A stretch of 18,856 bases of DNA, taken from Bacteroidota bacterium (GTDB lineage Bacteria > Bacteroidota > Bacteroidia > Flavobacteriales > Weeksellaceae). Below, piece by piece: positions 7,470 through 14,465 of the stretch. A program made the translations under genes and the position numbers. The stretch lies in the NCBI GenBank assembly GCA_023433225.1, contig JAEZDQ010000155.1, positions 1-18,856 on the forward strand, in the 5' to 3' direction. Under the pieces are notes generated by a model. It made no database searches, had not been told where the DNA came from, and saw nothing but the letters and a program-made list of their open reading frames with translations. Every line of letters starts with the position of its first letter. The first letter of the stretch is position 1.

Positions 7470-7706
7470 AATAAGTTTGTTAATTAAGATTTTACGCTTC
7501 CACCCTTTTATCTCTCGCTCTCTTTTATAGGCTTCAGATTTTGAACCAAATTCTTCATAATAAACCAAATTCCAATCTTTGGTTTTGGCTGTAAATCCTT
7601 TATGGTTAGAGAGGTGTTTTTTAATTCTTTGATTTAAATCCTCACAAGTATGCCCGATGTAAAATATATCTAAAGAAGGACTTTGTAAGATGTACATGCA
7701 ACACAT
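7455..7706 (-). CDS. Small single-domain GIY-YIG nuclease-like protein (UPF0213/YhbQ type)
   Basis: An 83-residue protein that is essentially one GIY-YIG nuclease domain. The signature strands are MYIL (4-7) and YIGHT (16-20), followed by the catalytic-helix Arg in LNQRIKKH and a Glu in KREREIKGWKR. This is the usual size for the YhbQ-like stand-alone family, whose cellular substrate is not settled. The ATG lies directly after the T tract of the terminator that ends the tRNA operon, so expression would depend on read-through or a cryptic promoter. The last four codons (Gly-Ser-Ala-Gly) and the TAG stop are encoded by a truncated tRNA-like sequence. An alternative start is M4 at 7697. The physical coupling with a tRNA fragment suggests a mobile or tRNA-targeting history, which is inference. 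Confidence 0.85.
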   Translation of the reverse strand: MCCMYILQSPSLDIFYIGHTCEDLNQRIKKHLSNHKGFTAKTKDWNLVYYEEFGSKSEAYKREREIKGWKRKILINKLIGSAG

Positions 7707-7707
7707 A

Positions 7708-7740
7708 ATAAAAAAATGAAAGCCGTAAATTTACGGCTTT
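7708..7740 (-). terminator. Rho-independent terminator of the tRNA operon
   Basis: The minus strand downstream of tRNA-Arg has a perfect 22-bp palindrome (7719-7740, AAAGCCGTAAA/TTTACGGCTTT) followed after two bases by seven T residues. The GIY-YIG start codon is two to four bases beyond the T tract. Confidence 0.85.
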
Positions 7741-7746
7741 GAAGTG

Positions 7747-7820
7747 TGATCGCGACAGGATTCGAACCTGTGACCGTCTGCTTAGAAGGCAGATGCTCTA
7801 TCCAGCTGAGCTACGCGACC
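7747..7820 (-). tRNA. tRNA-Arg (anticodon TCT)
   Basis: A 74-nt cloverleaf: acceptor stem GGTCGCG/CGCGATC, D arm GCTCAGCTGGATAGAGC, anticodon stem-loop TCTGC-CTTCTAA-GCAGA and T arm with GGTTCGAATCC. CCA is not encoded. Third gene of the tRNA operon. Confidence 0.95.
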
Positions 7821-7926
7821 AGTATTTTTTAATACCCGGAATCGCTGATTCTTATAAATTAAAAATCTCAAAACTTTTTTCGCAAATTTTGAATTTGTTA
7901 CTTGAAATTTTGAGATTTCAAAAAAG

Positions 7927-8001
7927 TCGGGGTGGCAGGATTCGAACCTGCGACCTCCTGGTCCCAAACCAGGCGCGATGACCGGGCTACGCTACACCCC
8001 G
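7927..8001 (-). tRNA. tRNA-Pro (anticodon TGG)
   Basis: A 75-nt cloverleaf: acceptor stem CGGGGTG/CACCCCG, anticodon stem-loop CCTGG-TTTGGGA-CCAGG and T arm with GGTTCGAATCC. CCA is not encoded. Middle gene of the tRNA operon. Confidence 0.95.
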
Positions 8002-8015
8002 AATATTTCAAGTTG

Positions 8016-8099
8016 CGGAGAGACAGGGACTCGAACCCTGGCGACGGTTACCCGTCGACAGATTAGCAATCTGCTCCGTTACCACTCCGGCACCTCTCC
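8016..8099 (-). tRNA. tRNA-Ser (anticodon GCT)
   Basis: A class II tRNA of 84 nt: acceptor stem GGAGAGG/TCTCTCC, anticodon loop TTGCTAA, long variable arm with the CGACGGGTAACCGTCG hairpin, and T arm GGTTCGAGTCC. First gene of the tRNA operon. Confidence 0.95.
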
Positions 8100-8121
8100 T
8101 GCTTTTCATGGAAAGCGGATG

Positions 8122-8152
8122 CAAAAGTAATCCTATACTTTTGTTTTTGCAA
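8122..8152 (-). promoter_or_regulatory. Bacteroidota-type promoter of the tRNA operon
   Basis: On the minus strand a TTG (-33 element, 8150-8152) is followed after 20 bases by TACTTTTG (8122-8129), which fits the TAnnTTTG -7 consensus. It sits about 23 bp upstream of the tRNA-Ser 5' end, a normal leader length. Confidence 0.75.
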
Positions 8153-8231
8153 GTAAATACGGCTAATTTTTATTTATACCCGTTAACTTCTTTTTAATTA
8201 ACTTTGTTTCAGGTTCATTTTAAATTTAACC

Positions 8232-9170
8232 ATGGGAAATATAAAGCCTTTCTTCATCGCGGTTTTAGCCGTTATTCTTAGTTCTTGCGCTTCCAAACCA
8301 CCGAAGGTCATCCAGCAAATTGTCCGGGATACCATCGTTGTCAATACAAAGACGGATAAATACGAGTATGCCCGCTTTGCCAAACTCGATAATTACATCG
8401 TTTCCACCAAACATTATCCCGCTTTGGGACAGGACGAAAGGGTCCGTTTCCTCATCCTGCATTATACCGCAATGGAAAACGAACCTTCCATCCGCGTTTT
8501 GACCAATAATGAAGTCAGTTCCCATTACCTTATTACCGATATTCCCGATGATACCATTTATGCGTTGGTCGATGAAACCAAGCGTTCCTGGCATGCCGGC
8601 GCAAGTTTCTGGAAAGGAATCAACAACCTGAATTTCTCATCGGTCGGAATTGAAATCGTGAACAAAGGATACACTACCAATGCAGCCGTTACCGGAAACC
8701 CCGATTTGGCCAATGCGACACGGACATTTTTTGAGTTCCCCGAATTCCAAATTCAAAAAGTAGCGGAACTTGCCCGGGATTTAATCGACCGTTACCAAAT
8801 CGAGCCGGTGAATGTTTTGGCTCATTCCGACATTGCCCCGCAGCGGAAACATGACCCCGGGCCGAAATTTCCTTGGAAGAAATTATATGATGAATACAAC
8901 ATTGGTGCTTGGTACGAAGAACACCAGAAATCCATGTTTTATGCCCAGTTCCCGTATGACCAAGTGGATTCCTATGCGTTTATATTGTCGGTACAGACTG
9001 ATTTAGAAACTTACGGTTATGAAATCCAGAAAACGGGAATTTGGGACGAGCAGACCAAGAAAGTAATTACCGCTTTTCAATACCATTTCCGGCCGGAGCG
9101 CTATGACGGTGTGGTGGACGTTGAAACCTGGGCGATTTTAAAAGCACTTAATTTAAAATACAGGCAATGA
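8232..9170 (+). CDS. N-acetylmuramoyl-L-alanine amidase lipoprotein, AmiD-like, with peptidoglycan-binding domain
   Basis: A 312-residue predicted lipoprotein. The signal segment ends in the lipobox LSSC (Cys19), so it should be anchored in the outer or inner membrane facing the periplasm. The amidase_2 domain (about 50-220) has the zinc ligands expected for AmiD/AmpD: H77 in ILHYTA, H198 in LAHSDI and D208 in KHDPG. It also has catalytic-type residues E141 (GIEIVN) and K206. It should cleave the MurNAc-L-Ala bond during wall turnover. The C-terminal part (about 245-308, TDLETYGYEIQKTGIWDEQT and AFQYHFRP) is a PG_binding_1-like helical domain, as in E. coli AmiD. The stop overlaps the start of the next gene by 4 bp (ATGA), indicating coupling. 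The start is the ATG at 8232 because the signal peptide begins there. AmiD fits better than AmpD because of the lipoprotein signal. Confidence 0.92.
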   Translation: MGNIKPFFIAVLAVILSSCASKPPKVIQQIVRDTIVVNTKTDKYEYARFAKLDNYIVSTKHYPALGQDERVRFLILHYTAMENEPSIRVLTNNEVSSHYLITDIPDDTIYALVDETKRSWHAGASFWKGINNLNFSSVGIEIVNKGYTTNAAVTGNPDLANATRTFFEFPEFQIQKVAELARDLIDRYQIEPVNVLAHSDIAPQRKHDPGPKFPWKKLYDEYNIGAWYEEHQKSMFYAQFPYDQVDSYAFILSVQTDLETYGYEIQKTGIWDEQTKKVITAFQYHFRPERYDGVVDVETWAILKALNLKYRQ

Positions 9171-9823
9171 TGATGTTGCAACCAAAATTATTACTCAGTT
9201 TCCTTTTATTTTTTTTTACAATCGGATTGGGTTTCGGCCAGAAATATCAAGATTTTACTGCTGAAGAAAAAGCATTGATTGGAACCGACCCCTCTGAGGT
9301 GATGCGTGTTTTTATGAAGACCAACCCGGCGGATTCCCTGATTTTGAACGCCATGTCGTTGCCCATCGACCCGCAAGATGAGCTCACCGCACGTTTGGCT
9401 GAAAGGATGCTTTTGACGGTTCAAGACCCTGCTCATCAAGGCGTAGGAATTGCGGCACCTCAAGTGGGCATCAACCGACAAATGATTTGGGTTCAGCGGT
9501 TCGACAAGGAAGACCAGCCTTTTGAACTTTTCATCAACCCGGAAATCATTTGGGCATCGGAATTACTCCAAAAGGGACCCGAAGGCGATTTGTCTTTCGA
9601 TGAAAGAGGGATGGTGGTGCGTTATTATGTGATTCAAGTAGAATACTATAACCTGTATGGGGATTTAATAACGGAAATCTTGGAAGGCTTTACTTCAGTA
9701 ATTTTTCAGCATGAATTAGACCATTTATACGGGATGCTGCTGACAGACAGGGTGGAGTCGCAACAATATTTGGATTACCAAAAAGCTTCGGAACAAACCG
9801 ACCTTTATTTTCAGTTGGATTAG
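9167..9823 (+). CDS. Exported peptide-deformylase-like protein with Cys-to-Asp substitution in motif II
   Basis: A 218-residue protein with the peptide deformylase fold signatures in order: motif I GVGIAAPQVG (92-101), motif II EGDLS (139-143) and motif III QHELDH (181-186) with H182, E183 and H186. In catalytic deformylases motif II is EGCLS and the Cys is a metal ligand. Here codon 141 (GAT, 9587-9589) is Asp. The first 24 residues (LLLSFLLFFFTIGLGFGQ) form a signal peptide, although classical deformylases work in the cytoplasm at the ribosome. It is translationally coupled to the amidase by a 4-bp overlap. Taken together it is probably a periplasmic hydrolase of another substrate, or an altered-metal deformylase. 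The amidase link hints at cell-wall peptide processing, but that is inference. ATG codons at 9170 and 9173 are alternative starts. Confidence 0.85.
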   Translation: MMMLQPKLLLSFLLFFFTIGLGFGQKYQDFTAEEKALIGTDPSEVMRVFMKTNPADSLILNAMSLPIDPQDELTARLAERMLLTVQDPAHQGVGIAAPQVGINRQMIWVQRFDKEDQPFELFINPEIIWASELLQKGPEGDLSFDERGMVVRYYVIQVEYYNLYGDLITEILEGFTSVIFQHELDHLYGMLLTDRVESQQYLDYQKASEQTDLYFQLD

Positions 9824-9834
9824 GTTCAATAATT

Positions 9835-9864
9835 TTGGCGTAAACTTAATTCCCTTTAGTTTTG
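9835..9864 (+). promoter_or_regulatory. Promoter of the porin gene
   Basis: TTG at 9835-9837, a 19-base spacer and TAGTTTTG at 9857-9864 match the Bacteroidota -33/-7 consensus. The start site would lie about 10 bases before the ATG at 9880, which rules out the in-frame TTG at 9862 as the initiation codon. Confidence 0.7.
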
Positions 9865-9879
9865 CAAACCAAATTTCAG

Positions 9880-11103
9880 ATGATGTACAAACTCTATTTA
9901 TTGGCCGGCTTACTATTTTTGGCCGTTTCCGGTTCGGCCCAGATAATTAAATATGATTCGGTTGATGTGGAAAGGCAGCACGCTGCATTGCCTTATTACA
10001 GCTATGGGAAAGGTTTAGGGCTGACCTCGCCCGACAGTATTTTCCAGTTAAATATCCGATTTCGGATGCAGAACCGCGCTACTTATTGGGACAACGAAGG
10101 TGAAGAAGAATCCATTGACGGCCAAGTGCGCAGGTTGCGCTTGCGTTTTGACGGATACGTCGGGAATCCGGACTTCATGTATTCCATCCAGCTTTCCTTT
10201 GCGCCGGAGGATGTAGGCGAAGTAGAAAACGGCAAAAACATCAACATCATCCGCGATGCGGTGGTCGTCTATAAACCAAATGACCATTGGGATTTCAGTT
10301 TCGGACAGACCAAACTTCCGGGGAACCGTCAACGCCTGAATTCTTCCGGAGGACTACAATTGACCGACCGTTCCATCAACAACGCCAAATTCAACATCGA
10401 CCGCGATTTCGGTTTGCAAATCCACAATACCAACGAGTTCGACAACCGATTTTCTTATAATTTTCGCGGTGCGGTGAGCATGGGTGACGGCCGGAACTGG
10501 ACCGACAATGAAGACACCGGAATCGCGCTCACCGGAAAAGCGGAGGTTTATCCCTTCGGCGCATTCAAAAAAAACGGTGCCTATTTTGAAGGAGATTTGA
10601 TGCGCGAACCCAAGCCCAAACTGATGCTTTCAGCCGCTTACCACCAAAACAACCAAGCCAAACGCGAACGCGGCCAGACCGGCCGGGATCTTTTCGGAAC
10701 CCGTACCATGCGGTCTGCCTTTGCCGATTTGATTTTCAAATACAATGGCTGGTCATTCCAGTCAGCCTATATGAACCGGACTGCCGACAACCCGATTACC
10801 GTCAATCCCGAAGATGGAAACGACATACGTTATGTATATGTCGGAGAAGGATTTGATGCGCAGGGAAGTTACCTTTTCAGGAATAATTTTGAATTGATCG
10901 GCCGGTATTCAAACCAATGGGTCGATGACAAAATTGAAAGGTTCGAACCCAATACCCAACAATTCAGCTTCGGATTGACCAAATATATCTGGGAACACGC
11001 TTTTAAACTACAAGCGGAAGCTACCTATGAAATCCAAGATTTCTACCTTGGCCAACAAAATAAAAACTGGTATGTCAGGTTCCAAGTGGAAATCGGGATT
11101 TGA
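9880..11103 (+). CDS. Outer-membrane porin, phosphate-selective OprO/OprP-like family
   Basis: About 407 residues from the ATG at 9880. A signal peptide (MMYKLYLLAGLLFLAVSGSAQ) is followed by a beta-barrel protein. It has the features of the Porin_O_P family: a first strand with FRMQNRATYW, VRRLRLRFDGYVGNPDFMYSIQLSF near residue 80, RDAVVVYKPNDHWDFSFGQTKLPGNRQ, and a C-terminal strand ending in aromatic residues (NWYVRFQVEIGI). It should sit in the outer membrane as a channel for anions or small solutes. Actual phosphate selectivity cannot be read from the sequence. It has its own promoter and is probably a separate unit from the amidase/deformylase pair. The in-frame TTG at 9862 lies within the promoter and was rejected as the start. 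Its GC content is clearly higher than that of the accessory genes to the right. Confidence 0.88.
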   Translation: MMYKLYLLAGLLFLAVSGSAQIIKYDSVDVERQHAALPYYSYGKGLGLTSPDSIFQLNIRFRMQNRATYWDNEGEEESIDGQVRRLRLRFDGYVGNPDFMYSIQLSFAPEDVGEVENGKNINIIRDAVVVYKPNDHWDFSFGQTKLPGNRQRLNSSGGLQLTDRSINNAKFNIDRDFGLQIHNTNEFDNRFSYNFRGAVSMGDGRNWTDNEDTGIALTGKAEVYPFGAFKKNGAYFEGDLMREPKPKLMLSAAYHQNNQAKRERGQTGRDLFGTRTMRSAFADLIFKYNGWSFQSAYMNRTADNPITVNPEDGNDIRYVYVGEGFDAQGSYLFRNNFELIGRYSNQWVDDKIERFEPNTQQFSFGLTKYIWEHAFKLQAEATYEIQDFYLGQQNKNWYVRFQVEIGI

Positions 11104-11139
11104 GGAAGTTGATTTTATAAATGGTCTATAGATTTGTGA

Positions 11140-11317
11140 TTAAAATACGTTATTGTCATTGTCGAGCATCACAAATGGGTTTTGGGCAATTTCAATTATG
11201 TTTTCTTCGATGTCGGAAAAGTAAAAGAAAAGACCGCCAAAATGGTGGTTCTGTCGGTTCTTTCAGTATATTTACTTTGTCTTTTAATTCTTCGCAAAGT
11301 TCTTGCTCTCTTAAAAT
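11140..11317 (-). pseudogene. Frameshifted, truncated VOC (glyoxalase/bleomycin-resistance fold) gene remnant
   Basis: On the minus strand one frame reads QELCEELKDKVNILKEPTEPPF. After a one-base shift the adjacent frame reads GGLFFYFSDIEENIIEIA, continuing QNPFVMLDNDNNVF and a stop at 11140-11142. The joined product matches the C-terminal half of VOC-superfamily proteins (typical pattern WGG..GYF.DPDG...E.A.NPF). The N-terminal half and start are missing and a stop lies directly upstream, so this is a decayed 3' fragment. It lies just outside the cassette-like array and is likely a relic of an earlier accessory gene. Confidence 0.6.
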
Positions 11318-11396
11318 TCAAAAACTTTACTACTAAAAAACACTAAACCTCGCTTAAATCGGCTAAAAACAAGTCGTTTATTTTAGAAAATTGGAG

Positions 11397-11445
11397 GTTG
11401 TGCACCGTGTCCGCCGTGGCGGAACGGTTACGCCTGTTATAGGCT
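11397..11445. repeat. Short attC-like palindrome A, probably truncated
   Basis: A hairpin core CCGTGTCCGCC / GGCGGAACGG (about 11405-11426) is followed by GTTATAGGCT (11436-11445). That 10-mer is the exact inverted repeat of AGCCTATAAC at 12524-12533. The left side carries GTTGTGCAC (11397-11405), the same 9-mer found at the right edge of palindrome B, suggesting a residue of a deleted neighbour. It is shorter than B and C. The stop codon of the DUF3179 gene lies inside the GTTATAGGCT box. Confidence 0.55.
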
Positions 11446-12533
11446 GTTTTTTTCTTCCGTCCATATTTCGGTGTCTGGGTGAAATTCTTTCCAACCAAAC
11501 CACCAGTGATTTTGAAATTTTAGTTTTTCGTTTGTTGTTTTATTTATTCCGTCAATTTGATTAGTGTCGGGATTGTATTTGATAACAATGTCCACACCGC
11601 CCAAATTGTCTGTAATTTCTGTTACTTTTTTTAGCGCTGAAATCGGATACGCTTTGCTTTGTCCGTTTAGTTGCAAACCCCAAACCTTTTCTCTTAGCGA
11701 CAATCCTGTTAAATCTGTCTTGCCGGGTGCAACAAAATTTCCTGTTACTTTTTTCAGAACTTTCAGCAATCGTCCTTTAGGAACAAAACTTTTGCGAATG
11801 TTGTCGCTTTCTTTTGCTATAAACGTGTTTGGATTTTGTTTTATCCAATCTGTCAACGTCGTTTGTTGATAGTAGTAAAATTCAAGTTGCTTTCCTTTCA
11901 GTTGTCCGAACATTGCTTCACCTGTCCCTTGTTGCCAAACCGTTCCAGTCTGCAAGTCCCGAATAATCATATTTCGTCTATGCACACCAAGAACTTCAAA
12001 AGTCAAACGTTGTCCGTCAACAACAGGATTGTAAAGCATTGTGCTGCGGCACGCTGCACAATAAGAAACTAAAAGCGGTTTGTCGTTAAACTTGTCGTTC
12101 AATATATGTCGTGGCATAACCATTTCGTCAACAGGATAACAGATAGAATTTCCGGTGTCGTCTGTGTAGCCAACAACTTCGGTGTTGTCGGAATAAATGC
12201 GGTCGTTTTGTTTGATGATTTGTATGTCGTCAAGAGCGATAAACAAGTTTGGATTTGCATTGAACAGTGAAAATGTCCAAAAGAAAGCAAATGGAATAGC
12301 GATTGAAAGCAAAATACAAGTTGTCGGACTTGTGCTGATGAAAAGCAAAAATGTCGCCAATGCTAAAATTCTAAATACCCAACGTTTTGTCGGATAATTG
12401 TGCGACCAACCGTAACCAAGCGACAAAAAGAATGTCGGCAGTTGCAAATACAAAGCACTTACAACGCTTAAAACCAAACTTAATATTCCAAATGTTACTG
12501 TCATTGGTGGTCAGTCTTAAAATAGCCTATAAC
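11436..12533. mobile_element. Cassette-like block 1 (DUF3179 gene) bounded by 10-bp inverted repeats
   Basis: GTTATAGGCT at 11436-11445 and AGCCTATAAC at 12524-12533 are perfect inverted repeats that extend to 14 of 15 bases. They enclose a single promoterless minus-strand gene with about 20 bp before its ATG. The next block has different terminal repeats of the same GTT...GC form. This is how integron cassettes look: one gene, self-matched ends and folded sites between neighbours. No integrase is in the window, so mobility is inferred. Confidence 0.55.
11437..12504 (-). CDS. DUF3179 domain-containing membrane protein
   Basis: A 355-residue protein. The first 85 residues hold two or three hydrophobic segments (about 2-27, 43-58 and 62-81). 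The rest is a soluble domain recognised as DUF3179 from VSYCAACRSTMLYNPVVDG (146-164), TFEVLGVHRRNMIIRDLQTGTVWQ and a later KVWGLQLNGQSKAYPI. The family has a conserved C-x(n)-C pair, here C149 and C152, and no established biochemical role. A redox or metal function has been suggested by the cysteines only. The protein ends TEEKNSL, with the TAA inside the GTTATAGGC recombination-like box, so the final codons are shared with the repeat. It is the only gene between palindromes A and B, with about 20 bp of leader and no visible promoter, as expected for a cassette gene. Confidence 0.85.
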   Translation of the reverse strand: MTVTFGILSLVLSVVSALYLQLPTFFLSLGYGWSHNYPTKRWVFRILALATFLLFISTSPTTCILLSIAIPFAFFWTFSLFNANPNLFIALDDIQIIKQNDRIYSDNTEVVGYTDDTGNSICYPVDEMVMPRHILNDKFNDKPLLVSYCAACRSTMLYNPVVDGQRLTFEVLGVHRRNMIIRDLQTGTVWQQGTGEAMFGQLKGKQLEFYYYQQTTLTDWIKQNPNTFIAKESDNIRKSFVPKGRLLKVLKKVTGNFVAPGKTDLTGLSLREKVWGLQLNGQSKAYPISALKKVTEITDNLGGVDIVIKYNPDTNQIDGINKTTNEKLKFQNHWWFGWKEFHPDTEIWTEEKNSL

Positions 12534-12723
12534 GGCTAGGCAGCTTGGCGAAGGAGCGGAAAATCGAAGCGGGAACTTCGATTTTGTACGAACGTAGCCA
12601 ATGCTGTGAGCGTTGGCTAAATTAAGAAAAAAAGCTAATGCTCACAGCATTGGCGGCATACGAAGCCGAAACTTTAAACTTAGTCCTGCACTCCGCTCTT
12701 TTGCCAAACTGCTTGTTGTGCAC
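12524..12723. repeat. attC-like imperfect palindrome B (200 bp)
   Basis: The ends are AGCCTATAAC (12524-12533) and GTTGTGCAC (12715-12723). The outer arms at 12541-12560 and 12692-12711 are complementary at 17 of 20 positions, the left one being CAGCTTGGCGAAGGAGCGGA. Inside are two further hairpins: AAATCGAAG/CTTCGATTT (12561-12584) and a 22-bp inverted repeat (12597-12618 with 12633-12654, two mismatches). The left arm shares GCTTGGCGAAGG with palindrome C. The last 16 codons of the epimerase gene lie in its right arm. Confidence 0.75.
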
Positions 12724-13669
12724 AGTTTTTATAAGTTTCTTTTAATCCGTTGTTTAGTTTCATAAATGAATAATTATTTAACAGTTCGTGACTGCTTGGG
12801 ATTACGGAGAAAACATTTTTATCAAAGAGTATTCTTGACCAATATTTTGTAGAACGAGATAACGATATGTTATTAATTATTCTACCTAATGGAGATATGT
12901 TGAGCTTGAACAAATGCCTTTTCTTCTGTGGTTTCAACAGTTGAATAATGTCATCAATTTTGTAAATATTTTTGTCGCTGATTAGTAGTTTTTGATTATT
13001 GGCAGTATTGTTTGTTTTAATTTCATTCAACAGAATACTTGTAAGGTCTTTATGATGAAGTAAACTTAACTGTCCTTCCGAAACACTCAAATCAACTAAT
13101 GGGAAATTTGCAATTTTATACCACAGCCATAAATGAGTATAAGGCTTAAACCCACTTCCATACATAAACGGAAGTCTTAAAATCAGAAATGGTATATTGG
13201 ACTGTTCTATTAGTTGCTCTACAACCAATTTACTTTTCCCATAAGGTGTTTTTGGGTTAGGTATTATACTATCAGAAATAGGGGTGTCTGAAAATGTCAC
13301 ATTATCAATTGCAGAAATTGAACTGATGAATATAAACTTCTTTAAAACTTTAGATGATTTAAGTACCTCTAATACTTGCTTAATCGGTTTAATGTTATTT
13401 TGGTATATTTTATTTTGCGGAGCAAAATGAGTTCTCAATGTGGCAAACCAAATGATATATTCCGAATTTAATAATTTGTTTTCGTAAAGATGAACGTCGT
13501 TTATATCCGCAAATACTTCTTTCAAGTTCTCTGTTTTGGGGAAATTGCTTTTTCTTCTGATGACGGACGTAATGTTTATATTATTGTCAGAAACCGCACC
13601 TTTTAGAAAGTTATTGCCTAAATAACCATTTCCGCCTGTAATCAAAATCTCAATCATATCTTTATCCAT
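12680..13669 (-). CDS. NAD(P)-dependent epimerase/dehydratase family protein (extended SDR)
   Basis: A 329-residue extended short-chain dehydrogenase. It has a Rossmann motif TGGNGYLG (11-18), a Ser-rich motif SSIS (116-119), the catalytic YGKSK (Y143, K147) preceded by PNPKTP, and the family's ILRLPFMYG segment (about 167-175). Such enzymes act on nucleotide sugars or similar substrates, but the substrate cannot be read here. The start is either the ATG at 13669 (overlapping the previous gene by 8 bp) or the ATG at 13657, which places the Rossmann strand at the N-terminus. It is last in a four-gene operon. The C-terminal residues (KNCAQQAVWQKSGVQD) are translated from the right arm of palindrome B and are not part of the enzyme family, so the original stop was probably replaced when the block joined this site. 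Confidence 0.85.
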   Translation of the reverse strand: MDKDMIEILITGGNGYLGNNFLKGAVSDNNINITSVIRRKSNFPKTENLKEVFADINDVHLYENKLLNSEYIIWFATLRTHFAPQNKIYQNNIKPIKQVLEVLKSSKVLKKFIFISSISAIDNVTFSDTPISDSIIPNPKTPYGKSKLVVEQLIEQSNIPFLILRLPFMYGSGFKPYTHLWLWYKIANFPLVDLSVSEGQLSLLHHKDLTSILLNEIKTNNTANNQKLLISDKNIYKIDDIIQLLKPQKKRHLFKLNISPLGRIINNISLSRSTKYWSRILFDKNVFSVIPSSHELLNNYSFMKLNNGLKETYKNCAQQAVWQKSGVQD

Positions 13670-14465
13670 ATTGATTTGATAGCTCTAATAATTGATTCAT
13701 TCTTTTAGTATAATTACTTATTTCTTCTTTATCTAAAATAACTATAATCGAGTCTATTTCTTTAAAAACGGCATCGAAAACAAACTCTACAACAATTTCA
13801 TTGTTGAGAATAAAAAAGTCTTTTAATAGCAGTCTGTTTACTTCTGTTACTGTTTCAAAGTCAGCAACTAGAACATTTATATACTTTGCTTGTTCTTGAA
13901 AAATTTCGTCAAACTGTTTAGCTTCTTCATCGTTTTTTACAATAAAGACCCTTGTAATATTTGCACCTTGACGTTGGGCATTTTCATTGAGTTTGGCATA
14001 ACGGATTCCATATTTTCGTGTCCAATAAGTTCCGCCTCCAAATAATGAAGTAGCAAATAATTTATCTTTTTTGCTTAATGTGTTGAATAGTTTCTCAGCA
14101 AATTCCATAAATTCATCTGCATTTAATGGAATTCTACGTTTTTCCATATTATTTATCTCTAATGATAGCTTTTCTAATTTACTTGAATAGATAATATTTG
14201 ACCATTTATTATTGTAAGAAAGTACTTTATGTATTTTGGGAATAAGTGTAATCATAGAAGATATTCCCTTAGTATTCCCAAGTAATTTTTCGATATCATC
14301 AATTTTAAACAATGCTTTATGAACAGTTATCCATAGCTCCGTTAATATGCCAATTAAAATTGCTGTTGTAGTATCTGCTCCTAAAAAACTGGAAACAGTT
14401 CCTAAACCAATACTAAATAGAACAGTTAGTATTGGAAATAATTTGTTGTCAAATATTCTTTGCAT
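13662..14465 (-). CDS. Unknown two-TM protein with cytoplasmic C-terminal domain
   Basis: A 267-residue protein not assigned to a named family. Residues about 8-30 and 33-50 are hydrophobic (FPILTVLFSIGLGTVSSFLG, then TTAILIGILTELWITVHKAL) and should form a hairpin of two membrane helices. The remaining ~215 residues are charged and cytoplasmic. They contain FATSLFGGGTYWTRKYGIRYAKLNENAQRQGANITRVFIVKNDEE, a segment reminiscent of small phospholipase-D-like or DUF6879-like domains seen in membrane-tethered regulatory or defence proteins. That match is weak. The gene overlaps the hydrolase upstream by 17 bp and the epimerase downstream by 8 bp, so all are co-translated. A membrane anchor for the enzymes of the operon, or a sensor, are both possible. 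Confidence 0.8.
   Translation of the reverse strand: MQRIFDNKLFPILTVLFSIGLGTVSSFLGADTTTAILIGILTELWITVHKALFKIDDIEKLLGNTKGISSMITLIPKIHKVLSYNNKWSNIIYSSKLEKLSLEINNMEKRRIPLNADEFMEFAEKLFNTLSKKDKLFATSLFGGGTYWTRKYGIRYAKLNENAQRQGANITRVFIVKNDEEAKQFDEIFQEQAKYINVLVADFETVTEVNRLLLKDFFILNNEIVVEFVFDAVFKEIDSIIVILDKEEISNYTKRMNQLLELSNQYG

Noticed and set aside
7782..7967. Minus-strand open frame of 61 codons through the tRNAs
   Set aside because: It reads through the sense strand of two tRNA genes and the spacer; no protein features.
7739..7981. Plus-strand open frame of 80 codons (CDRDRIRTCDRLLRRQM...)
   Set aside because: It is the antisense of tRNA-Arg and tRNA-Pro, a classic false gene made from tRNA sequence.
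8136..8206. TACTTTTG (8136-8143) and TAACTTTG (8199-8206) as promoters of the amidase gene
   Set aside because: Both fit the -7 element but neither has a TTG about 20 bases upstream; the second remains possible as a weak promoter.
11121..11336. Plus-strand 71-codon frame
   Set aside because: The opposite strand carries a recognisable VOC remnant, so this is its shadow.
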